A DNA stretch of 43,276 bases from Pseudolabrys sp. (GTDB lineage Bacteria > Pseudomonadota > Alphaproteobacteria > Rhizobiales > Xanthobacteraceae). Position numbers and translations under genes: made by a program. The stretch lies in NCBI GenBank assembly GCA_019635575.1, contig JAHBZF010000014.1:1-43276 (forward strand), given 5' to 3'. This document shows positions 1-8,218 of the stretch, piece by piece (positions within the stretch are counted from its first letter, which is position 1; each line of letters opens with the position of its first letter). The notes under the pieces were generated by a model. The model was not told where the DNA came from and did not search any database. It was given only the letters and a program-made list of their open reading frames with translations.

Positions 1-570
1 TTCGACGAATATGACGCCGGCCGCCCGGACGTGATGTTCGTGATCCAGCGCGTGCTTGAGGTCTCGGGCCGCCTGACGCTGCTCGACCAGAACCGCGTCA
101 TCCGCCCGCATCCGGCCTTCCGGCTGTTCGCCACCGCCAACACGGTGGGCCTTGGCGACACCTCCGGCCTCTACCACGGCACGCAGCAGATCAACCAGGG
201 CCAGATGGACCGCTGGTCGATCGTGGCGACGCTGAACTATCTGCCGCATGACCGCGAGGTCGACATCGTGGTGGCCAAGTCGCCGCACTATCGCGACGCG
301 GCCGGCCGCGACACCGTGAGCAAGATGGTGCGCGTGGCGGATATGACCCGCAACGCCTTCATCAACGGCGACCTGTCGACGGTGATGTCGCCGCGCACGG
401 TGATCACCTGGGCGGAAAATGCGGATATCTTCAATGACATCGCTTTCGCCTTCCGGCTGACCTTCCTCAACAAGTGCGATGAACTCGAACGCTCGCTGGT
501 GGCCGAGTTCTACCAGCGCTGCTTTGGCAAGGAGCTGCCGGAATCGACTGTGAACGTCGCCCTGAGCTGA
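1..570 (+). CDS. cobS: Cobaltochelatase AAA+ subunit CobS, 3' part
   Basis: The reading frame is open from the first base, so the 5' part of the gene lies outside the window; 189 C-terminal residues are present. It begins with [11 protein letters not shown], the Walker B region typical of CobS, followed by a sensor-1 segment ([10 protein letters not shown]) and an arginine-finger region (QGQMDRW). CobS is the MoxR-type AAA+ ATPase that works with CobT and CobN to insert cobalt into hydrogenobyrinic acid a,c-diamide in the aerobic cobalamin pathway, in the cytoplasm. cobT follows after 62 bases on the same strand, so the two are probably co-transcribed. Identity is clear; only the missing N-terminus limits the entry. 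Confidence 0.95.
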   Translation, partial: FDEYDAGRPDVMFVIQRVLEVSGRLTLLDQNRVIRPHPAFRLFATANTVGLGDTSGLYHGTQQINQGQMDRWSIVATLNYLPHDREVDIVVAKSPHYRDAAGRDTVSKMVRVADMTRNAFINGDLSTVMSPRTVITWAENADIFNDIAFAFRLTFLNKCDELERSLVAEFYQRCFGKELPESTVNVALS

Positions 571-632
571 CGACCGTTCCGGTGCGCGGTGCCACCGCGC
601 ACCTGGAATGACAGATCAGGTTTGACGACCCG

Positions 633-2543
633 ATGCCCCCGAACACGATCAAGACCAAGGCCCCCGCCAAGGAAGCGCCGAACGAACCGTTCAAGCGCGC
701 CGTGACCGGCTGTCTGCGCGCCATCGCCCGCAACCCCGAACTGGAAGTGGCGTTCGCCGCCGAGCGTCCGGGCCTTGTCGGCGGCAAGGCGCGGCTGCCG
801 GAGCCGCCGCGCAAGCTGTCGCGGCGCGAGGCAACGATCGTACGCGGCCATTCGGACTCGATCGCGCTGCGGCTCGCCTGCCACGACCCGGCGATCCATC
901 GCCGGCAGGTTCCGACCGGACAGCAGGCGCGCGCCGTGTTCGATGCGGTCGAGCAGGCCCGCGTCGAGGCGATCGGCGCGCGGCGGATGGAGGGCGTCGC
1001 CAAGAACCTGACGGCGATGCTCGACGACAAATTCCACCGTGGCAAATTCGACGATGTCACCGACCGCGCCGACGCGCCGATCGAGGACGCCATCGCCATG
1101 ATGGTGCGCGAGCGGCTGACCGGCCTCGCACCGCCGCCGGCCGCGCGCAAGCTGGTCGATCTTTGGCGGCCGGTGATCGAGGAGCGCGCCGGCGCGAGCC
1201 TCGACCGGCTCGAGGAATGGGTCGAGGACCAGCGGCAATTTTCCGACATCGTGCATGATCTGCTCGATCAGCTCGACATGGGCGACGACCGTACCAGCGA
1301 TTCCGAGGACGACGAGACCGAGGACGGCGAAGACGAAGAACGCCGCCAGGATTCCGGCGAAGACGGCGAGGCGCCGAACGCCGACGAGCAACAGCAGTCG
1401 CAGATCGAGGACACCGAGCAGTCCGCAGAGGACATGCCCGACAGCGACACCGAGGCATCGGAATCGCCGACCTCGGAAATGGGCGAAGACGGCGAGATGG
1501 GCGACACCGAAACGCCCGGCGAGCCGTGGCGTCCCGGTGAGCAGGGCCGCAACGAGCCGCGCGGGCCGGAATATCACCCGTTCGTCGGCAAATTCGACGA
1601 GATCATCGCCGCCGAGGACTTGTGCGAGCCGGAAGAACTCGACCGGCTGCGCGGCTATCTCGACAAGCAGCTCTCGCATTTGCAAGGCGTGGTGGCGCGG
1701 CTTGCCAACCGGCTGCAGCGCCGGCTGATGGCGCAGCAGAATCGCTCGTGGGACTTCGACCTGGAAGAAGGCCAGCTCGATCCGGTGCGTCTGCCACGCA
1801 TCATCATCGATCCGATGCACGCGCTGTCGTTCAAGCAGGAGAAGGACACCACCTTCCGCGACACCGTGGTGACGCTGCTGCTCGACAATTCCGGCTCGAT
1901 GCGCGGCCGGCCGATCACGGTCGCCGCCACCTGCGCCGACATCCTCGCGCGCACGCTGGAGCGTTGCGGCGTCAAGGTCGAGATTCTCGGCTTCACCACC
2001 CGCGCGTGGAAGGGCGGGCAATCGCGCGAAGCGTGGCTCGCCTCCGGCAAGCCCGCCAATCCCGGTCGCCTCAACGATCTGCGCCACATCATCTACAAGG
2101 CGGCCGACGCACCGTGGCGGCGCGCGCGCAAGAATCTCGGCTTGATGATGCGCGAGGGCCTGCTGAAGGAAAACATCGACGGCGAGGCGCTGGACTGGGC
2201 GCACAAGCGGCTGCTGGCGCGTCCCGAACAGCGCAAGATCCTGATGATGATCTCCGATGGCGCGCCGGTCGACGATTCAACGCTGTCGGTCAATCCCGGC
2301 AACTATCTCGAACGGCACCTGCGCTGGATCATCGAGGAGATCGAGACCCGCTCGCCGGTCGAGCTGATCGCGATCGGCATCGGCCATGACGTGACGCGCT
2401 ATTACCGCCGCGCGGTGACCATCGTCGACGCCGAGGAGCTGGGCGGCGCGATGACCGAGAAGCTGGCCGAACTGTTCGACGATCATGCGCAACAGGCGGC
2501 GGCAGCGCCGCGGCGGCGCGGACCACGGAGACGCGTTGCGTGA
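633..2543 (+). CDS. cobT: Cobaltochelatase subunit CobT
   Basis: A 636-residue protein of normal CobT length. The N-terminal half is helical, and roughly residues 210-300 are a strongly acidic linker rich in Asp, Glu and Ser, as in other CobT proteins. The C-terminal third is a von Willebrand A domain whose MIDAS motif DNSGSM starts at Asp418, with SDGAP further on as the second metal-coordinating loop. CobT forms a ring complex with CobS that drives the CobN-catalysed cobalt insertion. The ATG at 633 gives the expected N-terminus ([12 protein letters not shown]). The stop codon overlaps the next start by four bases (GTGA), so the downstream secreted protein is probably translationally coupled. 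Confidence 0.95.
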   Translation: MPPNTIKTKAPAKEAPNEPFKRAVTGCLRAIARNPELEVAFAAERPGLVGGKARLPEPPRKLSRREATIVRGHSDSIALRLACHDPAIHRRQVPTGQQARAVFDAVEQARVEAIGARRMEGVAKNLTAMLDDKFHRGKFDDVTDRADAPIEDAIAMMVRERLTGLAPPPAARKLVDLWRPVIEERAGASLDRLEEWVEDQRQFSDIVHDLLDQLDMGDDRTSDSEDDETEDGEDEERRQDSGEDGEAPNADEQQQSQIEDTEQSAEDMPDSDTEASESPTSEMGEDGEMGDTETPGEPWRPGEQGRNEPRGPEYHPFVGKFDEIIAAEDLCEPEELDRLRGYLDKQLSHLQGVVARLANRLQRRLMAQQNRSWDFDLEEGQLDPVRLPRIIIDPMHALSFKQEKDTTFRDTVVTLLLDNSGSMRGRPITVAATCADILARTLERCGVKVEILGFTTRAWKGGQSREAWLASGKPANPGRLNDLRHIIYKAADAPWRRARKNLGLMMREGLLKENIDGEALDWAHKRLLARPEQRKILMMISDGAPVDDSTLSVNPGNYLERHLRWIIEEIETRSPVELIAIGIGHDVTRYYRRAVTIVDAEELGGAMTEKLAELFDDHAQQAAAAPRRRGPRRRVA

Positions 2544-3586
2544 CATCCGCCGGGGGGCGTGCGGACCAACGACGCTGGCTGAAACTATGTGCCGCGCTCA
2601 TGCTGATCGCGGTATTGCCGGCGGCTGCCGAACAGCCGCGCGTGGCGGCAGCGCCGCGCGCGCTCGAGATCATCGCGCGGCCGATCGAATCGTTCGACGT
2701 GCGCGATGCGGCGCGCCGCCGCTTCGGCCAGCTTGAATATATCGGCGGGATCGAGCTCACCTCACCGGACAAGGATTTCGGCGAACTGTCGTCGTTGCGC
2801 CTGAACGCCGACGGCACGCAGTTCCTGTCGCTCAACGACAAGGGCCGCTGGTTTCGCGGCCGCATCGCCTATCGTGACGGCAAGCCGGTCGGCATCACCG
2901 ATGCGCAGACCGCGCCGATCCTCGGTCCCGATGGCGCATCGCTCGCCGACCATGGCTGGTTCGATACGGAATCGCTCGCCGATGACGGCGAAGGCACGCT
3001 CTATGTCGGCATCGAGCGGGTGAACCAGATCGTCCGCTTCAACTATGGCCGCGACGGCCTGGAGGCGCGCGGTGAGCCGATCGCCGTGCCGCCCGCGGTG
3101 AAAACCCTGCCGTTCAATCAAGGGCTGGAGACGCTGGTGTTCATGCCGCGCCAGCACAAGCCGCTCGGCGGCACCTTGATCGCGATCTCGGAACGCGGGC
3201 TCGACCGCAGCGGCAATATCCTCGCGTTCCTGATCGGCGGAGCACATCCCGGCCAGTTCACCATCCAGCGCAGCAACGACTACGACGTCACCGACGCTGC
3301 CATCCTGCCGAACGGCCATGTGCTGATCCTCGAACGCTTCTTCGCGCCGACGCGCGGCATCGCCATGCGCATCCGTCGTCTGAACGCGGACGAGATCCGC
3401 CCCGGCGCGGTGGTCGACGGTCCGGTGTTGATGGAAGCCGATATGGGCTATCAGATCGACAACATGGAAGGGCTCGCCGTGCATCGCAACGCGGCGGGCG
3501 AGACCGTGCTGACGCTGATCTCCGACGACAATTTCAACGTGATCCAGCGCAACCTGCTGCTGCAGTTCAAGCTGGTCGAGCCGTAA
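2540..3586 (+). CDS. Secreted esterase-like/phytase-like (PF13449) protein
   Basis: 348 residues starting at a GTG that overlaps the cobT stop. Residues 1-31 form a signal peptide: a basic N-terminus, a hydrophobic stretch [15 protein letters not shown], then a likely AxA cleavage site. The mature part matches the family called esterase-like activity of phytase, recognisable by FGELSSLRL near the start, [21 protein letters not shown] in the middle and [12 protein letters not shown] with [10 protein letters not shown] near the end. This is a beta-propeller-type fold of unproven enzyme activity, probably periplasmic. No catalytic residues can be assigned. The coupling to cobT is by position; a role in cobalamin metabolism is not established. 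Confidence 0.85.
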   Translation: MTSAGGRADQRRWLKLCAALMLIAVLPAAAEQPRVAAAPRALEIIARPIESFDVRDAARRRFGQLEYIGGIELTSPDKDFGELSSLRLNADGTQFLSLNDKGRWFRGRIAYRDGKPVGITDAQTAPILGPDGASLADHGWFDTESLADDGEGTLYVGIERVNQIVRFNYGRDGLEARGEPIAVPPAVKTLPFNQGLETLVFMPRQHKPLGGTLIAISERGLDRSGNILAFLIGGAHPGQFTIQRSNDYDVTDAAILPNGHVLILERFFAPTRGIAMRIRRLNADEIRPGAVVDGPVLMEADMGYQIDNMEGLAVHRNAAGETVLTLISDDNFNVIQRNLLLQFKLVEP

Positions 3587-3612
3587 AAGCAGCCGTGGGC
3601 GGTCTCCGTCAG

Positions 3613-3660
3613 CCTCATGGTGAGGAGCGATGCGCGCGCATCGCGTTTCGAACCATGAGG
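3613..3660. repeat. Dispersed palindromic repeat, copy A
   Basis: A 48-base imperfect palindrome with outer arms CCTCATGGT and ACCATGAGG. The inner stem is GCGATGCG/CGCATCGC, and the conserved single-stranded parts are TGAGGA and TTCGAA. It lies between the phytase-like gene and the convergent J-domain gene, 21 bases from an inverted copy. I recall this type of element as abundant between genes in Bradyrhizobium relatives. Confidence 0.75.
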
Positions 3661-3680
3661 CGAGCGTTGTGTCGAGGCCG

Positions 3681-3728
3681 CCGCATCCTTCGAGACGCCG
3701 CCTTCGGCGGCTCCTCAGGATGAGGCGG
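3681..3728. repeat. Dispersed palindromic repeat, copy B (inverted)
   Basis: The same element in opposite orientation to copy A. Read on the minus strand it has outer arms CCTCATCCT and AGGATGCGG and an inner stem GCCGCC-GAA-GGCGGC. Compared with copy A, the arm bases and the whole inner stem differ but still pair, so the structure rather than the sequence is conserved. It may also act as a terminator for the two converging genes. Confidence 0.7.
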
Positions 3729-3752
3729 AGCAAGGCGTAGCACGCCGCCGCC

Positions 3753-4355
3753 TCAACCCATCCCGACAGACTTCAAATAATTATACGCCTGGATGATCTC
3801 GACCAGACGATCCTCGGTCGAGCGGTCGCCGCCGTTGACGTCCGGATGATGGCGCTTCACCAGTTCCTTGAACCGCGCCTTCACCTGCACCGCCGACGCT
3901 TCGATTTCCAGACCCAGCGTGTCGAACGCCTTGCGCTCGGCATTGCGGATCGTGCGCCGCTCCACCTGCGGCTCGGCACGGGTCTGCGCCTTCTGCTCGT
4001 GGAACACGCCGAACGGATCGGCCGCCGCGCGTAATTCCTCGGCGGCGCTGCGCTTGCCGCGCTTGCCGGTCCCCATCTTCCAGGTCGGACGATGACCGGT
4101 GAGCGCGTCCTTCTGATAGGACAGCACCGCGTCATCCTTCATGCCCTGGAAGAAATTGTAGTTCTGGTTGTATTCGCGCACATGCTTCATGCAGTAGCGC
4201 CAATACTCGTTCTCGCGGCCACGGCCCTTGGGCGCCTTGTGCGTCCCCTGTTCCTTGCAGCCCGCCCACTCGCATGTCGGACCCGGCGCCTTGGGGCGCC
4301 GATCCTGCGAGGGTTTGACACGGATTTTATCGAAGATCGGAGAGTCGAATTTCAT
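3753..4355 (-). CDS. C-terminal J-domain (DnaJ-like) protein
   Basis: 200 residues with a J-domain at the C-terminus, about residues 142-197, containing the HPD motif at His170-Pro171-Asp172. HPD is the motif that stimulates the ATPase of DnaK-type Hsp70. The N-terminal part carries a possible metal site made of C28-x4-C33 and C55-x2-H58, followed by NQNYNFFQGM; the G/F and zinc-finger regions of true DnaJ are absent. It is therefore a specialised co-chaperone whose client is unknown. The gene is divergent from bolA with 172 bases between their starts, an arrangement I associate with cobS/cobT in related genomes. The family call is secure, the role is not. Confidence 0.88.
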   Translation of the reverse strand: MKFDSPIFDKIRVKPSQDRRPKAPGPTCEWAGCKEQGTHKAPKGRGRENEYWRYCMKHVREYNQNYNFFQGMKDDAVLSYQKDALTGHRPTWKMGTGKRGKRSAAEELRAAADPFGVFHEQKAQTRAEPQVERRTIRNAERKAFDTLGLEIEASAVQVKARFKELVKRHHPDVNGGDRSTEDRLVEIIQAYNYLKSVGMG

Positions 4356-4527
4356 GACCGTTCATTATGCAAAAACAGGCGACCGCGACGCAAGGTCTTG
4401 ACTCCTGCCTGACGCGACAGGTGGCTTGCATAAACGCGGTTTACTCAAAAAAATCTTACGCAACGATGGATCGCCCCGGCGTTTTGCCGCCATTGACGCT
4501 GAGGGCCGCCGTCCGTTAAGCGACAGC

Positions 4528-4818
4528 ATGCGCACCGCCGACATCATCACCGACAAGCTGACCCAGGCTTTCGCCCCGCAAAGCCTCGCCGTCGAGGACG
4601 AGTCTCACCTGCACGCAGGTCATGCCGGACACCGGCCGGAAGGTCAAACCCATTACCGCGTCTATATTGTGTCCGAGGCGTTCGCCGGGAAGAGCCGGCT
4701 GGAGCGCCATCGCCTGATCAATGCGGCGCTCGCCGCCGAACTCGCCGGCGGGGTCCATGCGCTGGCGATCCATGCCGCCGCGCCCGGCGAGCCGCATACG
4801 GCTCCCAAAAGCCGGTAG
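4528..4818 (+). CDS. bolA: BolA family protein
   Basis: 96 residues from the ATG at 4528; a TTG further upstream would add 34 residues unlike BolA. The sequence has the family pattern: a histidine-rich ESHLHAGHAGHRP segment, then THYRVYIVSEAFAGKSRLERH, in which the GKSRLxRHRL helix is characteristic, and a C-terminal GVHALAIHAAAPGE strand. BolA proteins have a class II KH-like fold and bind monothiol glutaredoxins with shared [2Fe-2S] clusters; some bind DNA. The gene is divergent from the J-domain gene. No strong ribosome binding site is visible at this start. Confidence 0.9.
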   Translation: MRTADIITDKLTQAFAPQSLAVEDESHLHAGHAGHRPEGQTHYRVYIVSEAFAGKSRLERHRLINAALAAELAGGVHALAIHAAAPGEPHTAPKSR

Positions 4819-4832
4819 CGGCAAACCCGCTC

Positions 4833-4871
4833 AAAAAAATGAGAGGCGCCTGCGGGCAACAGGCGCCTCTC
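4833..4871 (-). terminator. Intrinsic terminator after the TadE/TadG genes
   Basis: An 11-bp perfect stem, GAGAGGCGCCT (4841-4851) with AGGCGCCTCTC (4861-4871), and a 9-base loop. On the minus strand it is followed by ATTTTTTT (4840-4833), a classical U-tract. It lies about 130 bases downstream of the TadG-like stop. On the plus strand, after bolA, the hairpin has no U-tract. Confidence 0.8.
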
Positions 4872-4950
4872 CTACAAAGCCGGGCGCGGTTCCGGCCTTG
4901 CCTTCCGGTCGTGGTCAGACAGAGCCACGCCGGGAACGGAATATTTGCGT

Positions 4951-4999
4951 GAGCATGATCGCTTTCGAAAACCGCTTCATGCTCTCCAGGATCATGCTC
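4951..4999. repeat. GAGCATGATC inverted-repeat element
   Basis: Perfect 10-base arms GAGCATGATC (4951-4960) and GATCATGCTC (4990-4999) around a 29-base centre that contains TTTCGAAAACCGCTTC. Its right arm reaches the first base of the TadG-like stop codon (4999-5001). I recall similar GAGCATGATC elements with a GAAAACCG core as frequent intergenic repeats in Bradyrhizobium and relatives; this is from memory, not a search. Confidence 0.65.
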
Positions 5000-6657
5000 T
5001 AGTTCACCAGCACCGCTCCATCGCAACGCAAGCCGGTGATCCAGACATCCGCCTGACCGAGACTGATGCCGAGCGTGCCGAGCACCCGCACGAGCAACTG
5101 GTCGAGCGGCGCCGCGGCATTGGCAAGGATCGTGCGCAGAAGCGGCGTCGTCGTATCCGGCAGCAGTGCATTGATGCCCAGCAAGCTGACGCTGAGTTGC
5201 GTGTCGGCAAGCAGCGACGACAACAGCGAACGGGTGAAGTCGGTGGTGCCGACCGTCTTGCGGGTCTGCGCCGTGATCTCGCTCATGCTGAAGGAAACCG
5301 GTGTCGCCGTCATGTTGGTCACGGCGGCATGCGCCCTGGCGGTCGCCTTCACCAGACCCAGCACATCGAGCAGGGTCGCCGGCGACGCCGTCACCGGATT
5401 GGTGAAATCGGCGAAGGACGCCGTTGATACCGTGCCGATCCAGGCATCGACGACACCGGGCGTAACATCGAGCCGTGCCGTCGATGTCGCGCGATCGGGA
5501 TAACCGCAGGTCAGCGCGCCGAGCACGGCTTTTGCCGGCGCCAGCGTGATGATGATCGGGAGCGTCACGCTGGCGATCGACCCGCCGCCGAGCACCTGCG
5601 CCCTCAGCAGCACACGCGCCTGCGCGGTTGAGACCTGCGCGCCCGCCGCACCGACCGTGATCCAGCTCGTCCCCTGCGGCCGCTCGCCGATCAGCACGGA
5701 GAGCGACGCGCTGACGATGCCGGGGATACCGAGATTGAGCGCGATGTCGGCCTGCCGGCGAGCCGAGGCGATCTGCGCCATCGCCGTCAGGATATCGAGC
5801 GCGCTCGCCGTCGCGCTGACGCGCGGCTTTTCGCCGGGCTTCAGGGTGCCATAGACACCGGGATCGATCAGCGCGGCGATCGACACGGCATCCGTCGGCA
5901 GGGCCTGACCGATCGTGGTCAAGGCCGAGACGGCACGACTGCTCGCGTTCATCAGCCGCGCGGCGTCGGTGAGAGCCGCGATGACGTTGCGCGACGACGT
6001 GCTGGTGGCGAGCAGGCTCGTATAGCTGCCACCGGTCACATTCAGCCGCGTCGCCAGCGCCGACATCGTGTCGAACAGGTCGACCCGCGTGTCGAGCAAG
6101 GCCTGATAGTCCATCACCGACAGACTGATCGAGGTGCCGAGCAGCGAACTCAGCAGCGCGTTGAGTACGCCGCCATCGAGCGACACGAGCCGCGAGCCGA
6201 TGGCGAAGGTGGCGAACGCCGACTGCGCGGCGACCGCCTGCGTGGTGATCGCCACCGTATCACGGCCGAGCAAGGCCGCGCCGAATGCCAGTGTCGACAG
6301 GCTTTGCAGGGTCACACGCGCGGCGTTGGCCGTCCCGGCGGCGCCCGGCTTGAACCGCTGCGCCGGCGGCACCGCCGCGTCGGCCAGATAAATGCCAAGC
6401 TCGACCCGCGGCGTGACACCGTTGAACTGATTGCGCGCGACGGTCGCGGTCGCGGCCCGCGCCGCGTTTCCGAGGTCGCTGACGGCGGCGATCGCCGCAA
6501 GATCGGTGGCGCCTTGCGCGCGGCGACGATCGGCGAACACCTTGCCCGTATCGATGGCGAGCGCGGCGATCGCCATCACCACCGCCATCATCACCGCCGC
6601 GAGCACCGCGATGCTGCCGCGCGTGTCGTTGGCGAACCGTGTCGGACGCGGGCGCAT
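4999..6657 (-). CDS. TadG-like pilus-assembly/secreted protein
   Basis: 552 residues. The N-terminus has the TadE/G-like signature: RGSIAVLAAVMMAVVMAIAA is a single membrane segment preceded by basic residues, then ALAIDTGKVFADRRRAQGATD as in TadG proteins (PF13400). The long remainder is rich in Ala, Ser, Thr and Leu with few charged residues, consistent with an exported domain; no recognised catalytic motif or clear MIDAS site is seen. It starts four bases after the TadE-like stop, so the pair is an operon. No tadA, tadB, tadC, rcpA or flp genes are in the window, so the pilus machinery must be elsewhere, or the pair serves another surface function. Confidence 0.8.
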   Translation of the reverse strand: MRPRPTRFANDTRGSIAVLAAVMMAVVMAIAALAIDTGKVFADRRRAQGATDLAAIAAVSDLGNAARAATATVARNQFNGVTPRVELGIYLADAAVPPAQRFKPGAAGTANAARVTLQSLSTLAFGAALLGRDTVAITTQAVAAQSAFATFAIGSRLVSLDGGVLNALLSSLLGTSISLSVMDYQALLDTRVDLFDTMSALATRLNVTGGSYTSLLATSTSSRNVIAALTDAARLMNASSRAVSALTTIGQALPTDAVSIAALIDPGVYGTLKPGEKPRVSATASALDILTAMAQIASARRQADIALNLGIPGIVSASLSVLIGERPQGTSWITVGAAGAQVSTAQARVLLRAQVLGGGSIASVTLPIIITLAPAKAVLGALTCGYPDRATSTARLDVTPGVVDAWIGTVSTASFADFTNPVTASPATLLDVLGLVKATARAHAAVTNMTATPVSFSMSEITAQTRKTVGTTDFTRSLLSSLLADTQLSVSLLGINALLPDTTTPLLRTILANAAAPLDQLLVRVLGTLGISLGQADVWITGLRCDGAVLVN

Positions 6658-6661
6658 GACG

Positions 6662-7108
6662 CTAGTACCCGCCCCGCTGGATCGCCGCCGAACGAACGAC
6701 GCTGGTCGGCGGCGACGGTACGATGCTCGGCATCGCGAATAACGGCATGTCGGACAGGTCGTAATGCACCGTCACCGAGAATACGCCGCTCGCCGGATCG
6801 GTACGGGTGCTGTCGAGCGTCAGATGCCGCGCCGACAGCAGCGGATAGGCGCCGATATTGCCGTCGATATAGTTGCGGGCAAGCGTGTTGCGTTCGTCGT
6901 CGGTCATGCCGGCGACCGACGCGCGCGCCGCCTCGGCGACGAGCTGCTGCACGCCGTGCACCACGGCCAGATAGGTGCCGTAGCTGATCATGCCGAACAG
7001 CAGCATGACGAACACCGGAATGACGAGCGCGAATTCGATCGCCGAGGTGCCACGACGGCAGGAGCGGATTGAAGCCAGCAAAGAGGCGATGGTCGATTCG
7101 ATGCCCAT
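6662..7108 (-). CDS. TadE-like pseudopilin
   Basis: 148 residues with the TadE-like signature (PF07811) at residues 19-48: RRGTSAIEFALVIPVFVML, where the Glu is the prepilin-type +5 residue of the processing site and the following hydrophobic stretch is the membrane anchor. The rest is a short exported domain. TadE and TadF pseudopilins are processed by TadV-type peptidases and act with TadG in tight-adherence pilus assembly. The gene is first of a two-gene unit with the TadG-like gene. No good ribosome binding site precedes the ATG. Confidence 0.83.
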   Translation of the reverse strand: MGIESTIASLLASIRSCRRGTSAIEFALVIPVFVMLLFGMISYGTYLAVVHGVQQLVAEAARASVAGMTDDERNTLARNYIDGNIGAYPLLSARHLTLDSTRTDPASGVFSVTVHYDLSDMPLFAMPSIVPSPPTSVVRSAAIQRGGY

Positions 7109-7157
7109 GCCGCAAGGATGCGGCCGCGGCCTCGCAAAGCCGTAAACGGCAAACCCG

Positions 7158-7171
7158 GACGACGCGTCGTC
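7158..7171. repeat. 14-bp perfect palindrome GACGACGCGTCGTC
   Basis: A perfect palindrome in the 64-base gap between the LysR stop and the TadE-like start, two bases from the LysR stop. It could be an operator for the TadE/TadG unit or a chance GC-rich palindrome; there is no other evidence. Confidence 0.3.
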
Positions 7172-7172
7172 G

Positions 7173-8135
7173 TCAGAGTTTTTGCGATTCCATCACGAAC
7201 GCTGATGCACGTTCGCGCCGGCGCGGCGGCACAACCGGCTCGCAAACCGCGATCGGGTTGCGCACCGCTTCGACCAGGATATCAAGCACGCGCGCGAATT
7301 GATGCGGCCCCGCATCGGGCCGGATGAACACGCCGATGTCGAACGGCGGTAGCGCCGGCAGGAAATGCTCGCGCGCCGCCTTGATCGTTTCGTCCGCAAG
7401 ACGTGTCGGCGCGACCAGATAGCCGAAGCCGTTGCGTACGGCGGCAACACGCGCGCTCCAGTCCGCCGCGGTGAACGCGGTGGCGTAAAGCTGCCCCGAT
7501 TGATCGAGCGCCGCGATCGCGAGCTTTTGCACAAACGAGCCGGTGCTGCCGATCAGCGGAATCGGCTTGCCCGGACTAAGCAGAAATTCGCGCGCGCACA
7601 GCCAGCCGAGAGGCTCCTGCCAACGCACGGTCGCGAGACTCGACACAAGCCCTGGCGCGGTCGGCGCAGCCACCGGCAGAACCGCGAGATCGACATAACC
7701 GTTGGCGAGACGTTGACCCAACTCCTGGGTGCCGAGGCATTCGATCACCGGCTGCTGGCTGCGCTCGGTGCCGGTCAGCGCCGCGAGCAGCGGCGGCAGC
7801 GCGTAAGCGGCGACATCGCTGCACAGGCCGATCCGCGTCGCGGCGCGATCCGGCTTCATCCGCGATTGCAGCAGGATCTGATCGTTCATGGCGAGGATGC
7901 GCTGCGCGTAACGCACCACCATCTCACCGCAGGCCGTGATACGCAGGCTGCTGCCGTTCTTCTCCAGCAGTTCGGCGCCGACGATCTGCTGCAATCGGCG
8001 GATCTGGGCGCTGACCGCCGGCTGGGTGAGCCGCTGCGCATCGGCGGCTTTGGTCAGGGTGCCCAGTTCACTCACGGTGACCAGCGTGCGCAGCAATTCG
8101 ATCGGAATATTGGTGGAATCGTAACGACGGTGCAT
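7173..8135 (-). CDS. LysR-family transcriptional regulator
   Basis: 320 residues. The N-terminal winged helix-turn-helix is clear: LLRTLVTVSELGTLTKAAD followed by LTQPAVSAQIRRLQ, then the linker helix. The C-terminal two-thirds are a periplasmic-binding-like effector domain beginning near residue 100 (TRIGLCSDVAAY). Two features are typical of LysR proteins: a total length close to 300 and a start preceded by a purine-rich GGGGGCAGGG. Target and effector are unknown. The TadE/TadG pair follows on the same strand after 64 bases and could be a target. The 83-base upstream gap holds an AAAATTGATGCGAGCA sequence that is partly shared with the gap upstream of the Crp/Fnr gene. Confidence 0.9.
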   Translation of the reverse strand: MHRRYDSTNIPIELLRTLVTVSELGTLTKAADAQRLTQPAVSAQIRRLQQIVGAELLEKNGSSLRITACGEMVVRYAQRILAMNDQILLQSRMKPDRAATRIGLCSDVAAYALPPLLAALTGTERSQQPVIECLGTQELGQRLANGYVDLAVLPVAAPTAPGLVSSLATVRWQEPLGWLCAREFLLSPGKPIPLIGSTGSFVQKLAIAALDQSGQLYATAFTAADWSARVAAVRNGFGYLVAPTRLADETIKAAREHFLPALPPFDIGVFIRPDAGPHQFARVLDILVEAVRNPIAVCEPVVPPRRRERASAFVMESQKL

Positions 8136-8218
8136 GCCCTGCCCCCGGTTGTGTCCGAATCAGAGACAACCTAAGGTAGCATTCAAAATTGATGCGAGCA
8201 AAAGTTTAAGACGCTCCT

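Noticed and set aside
510..2204. Long minus-strand open frame of 564 codons opposite cobT.
   Set aside because: It is a GC-bias shadow of the cobT frame with many Arg, Ala and His residues and no domain; similar long antisense frames occur opposite most genes here.
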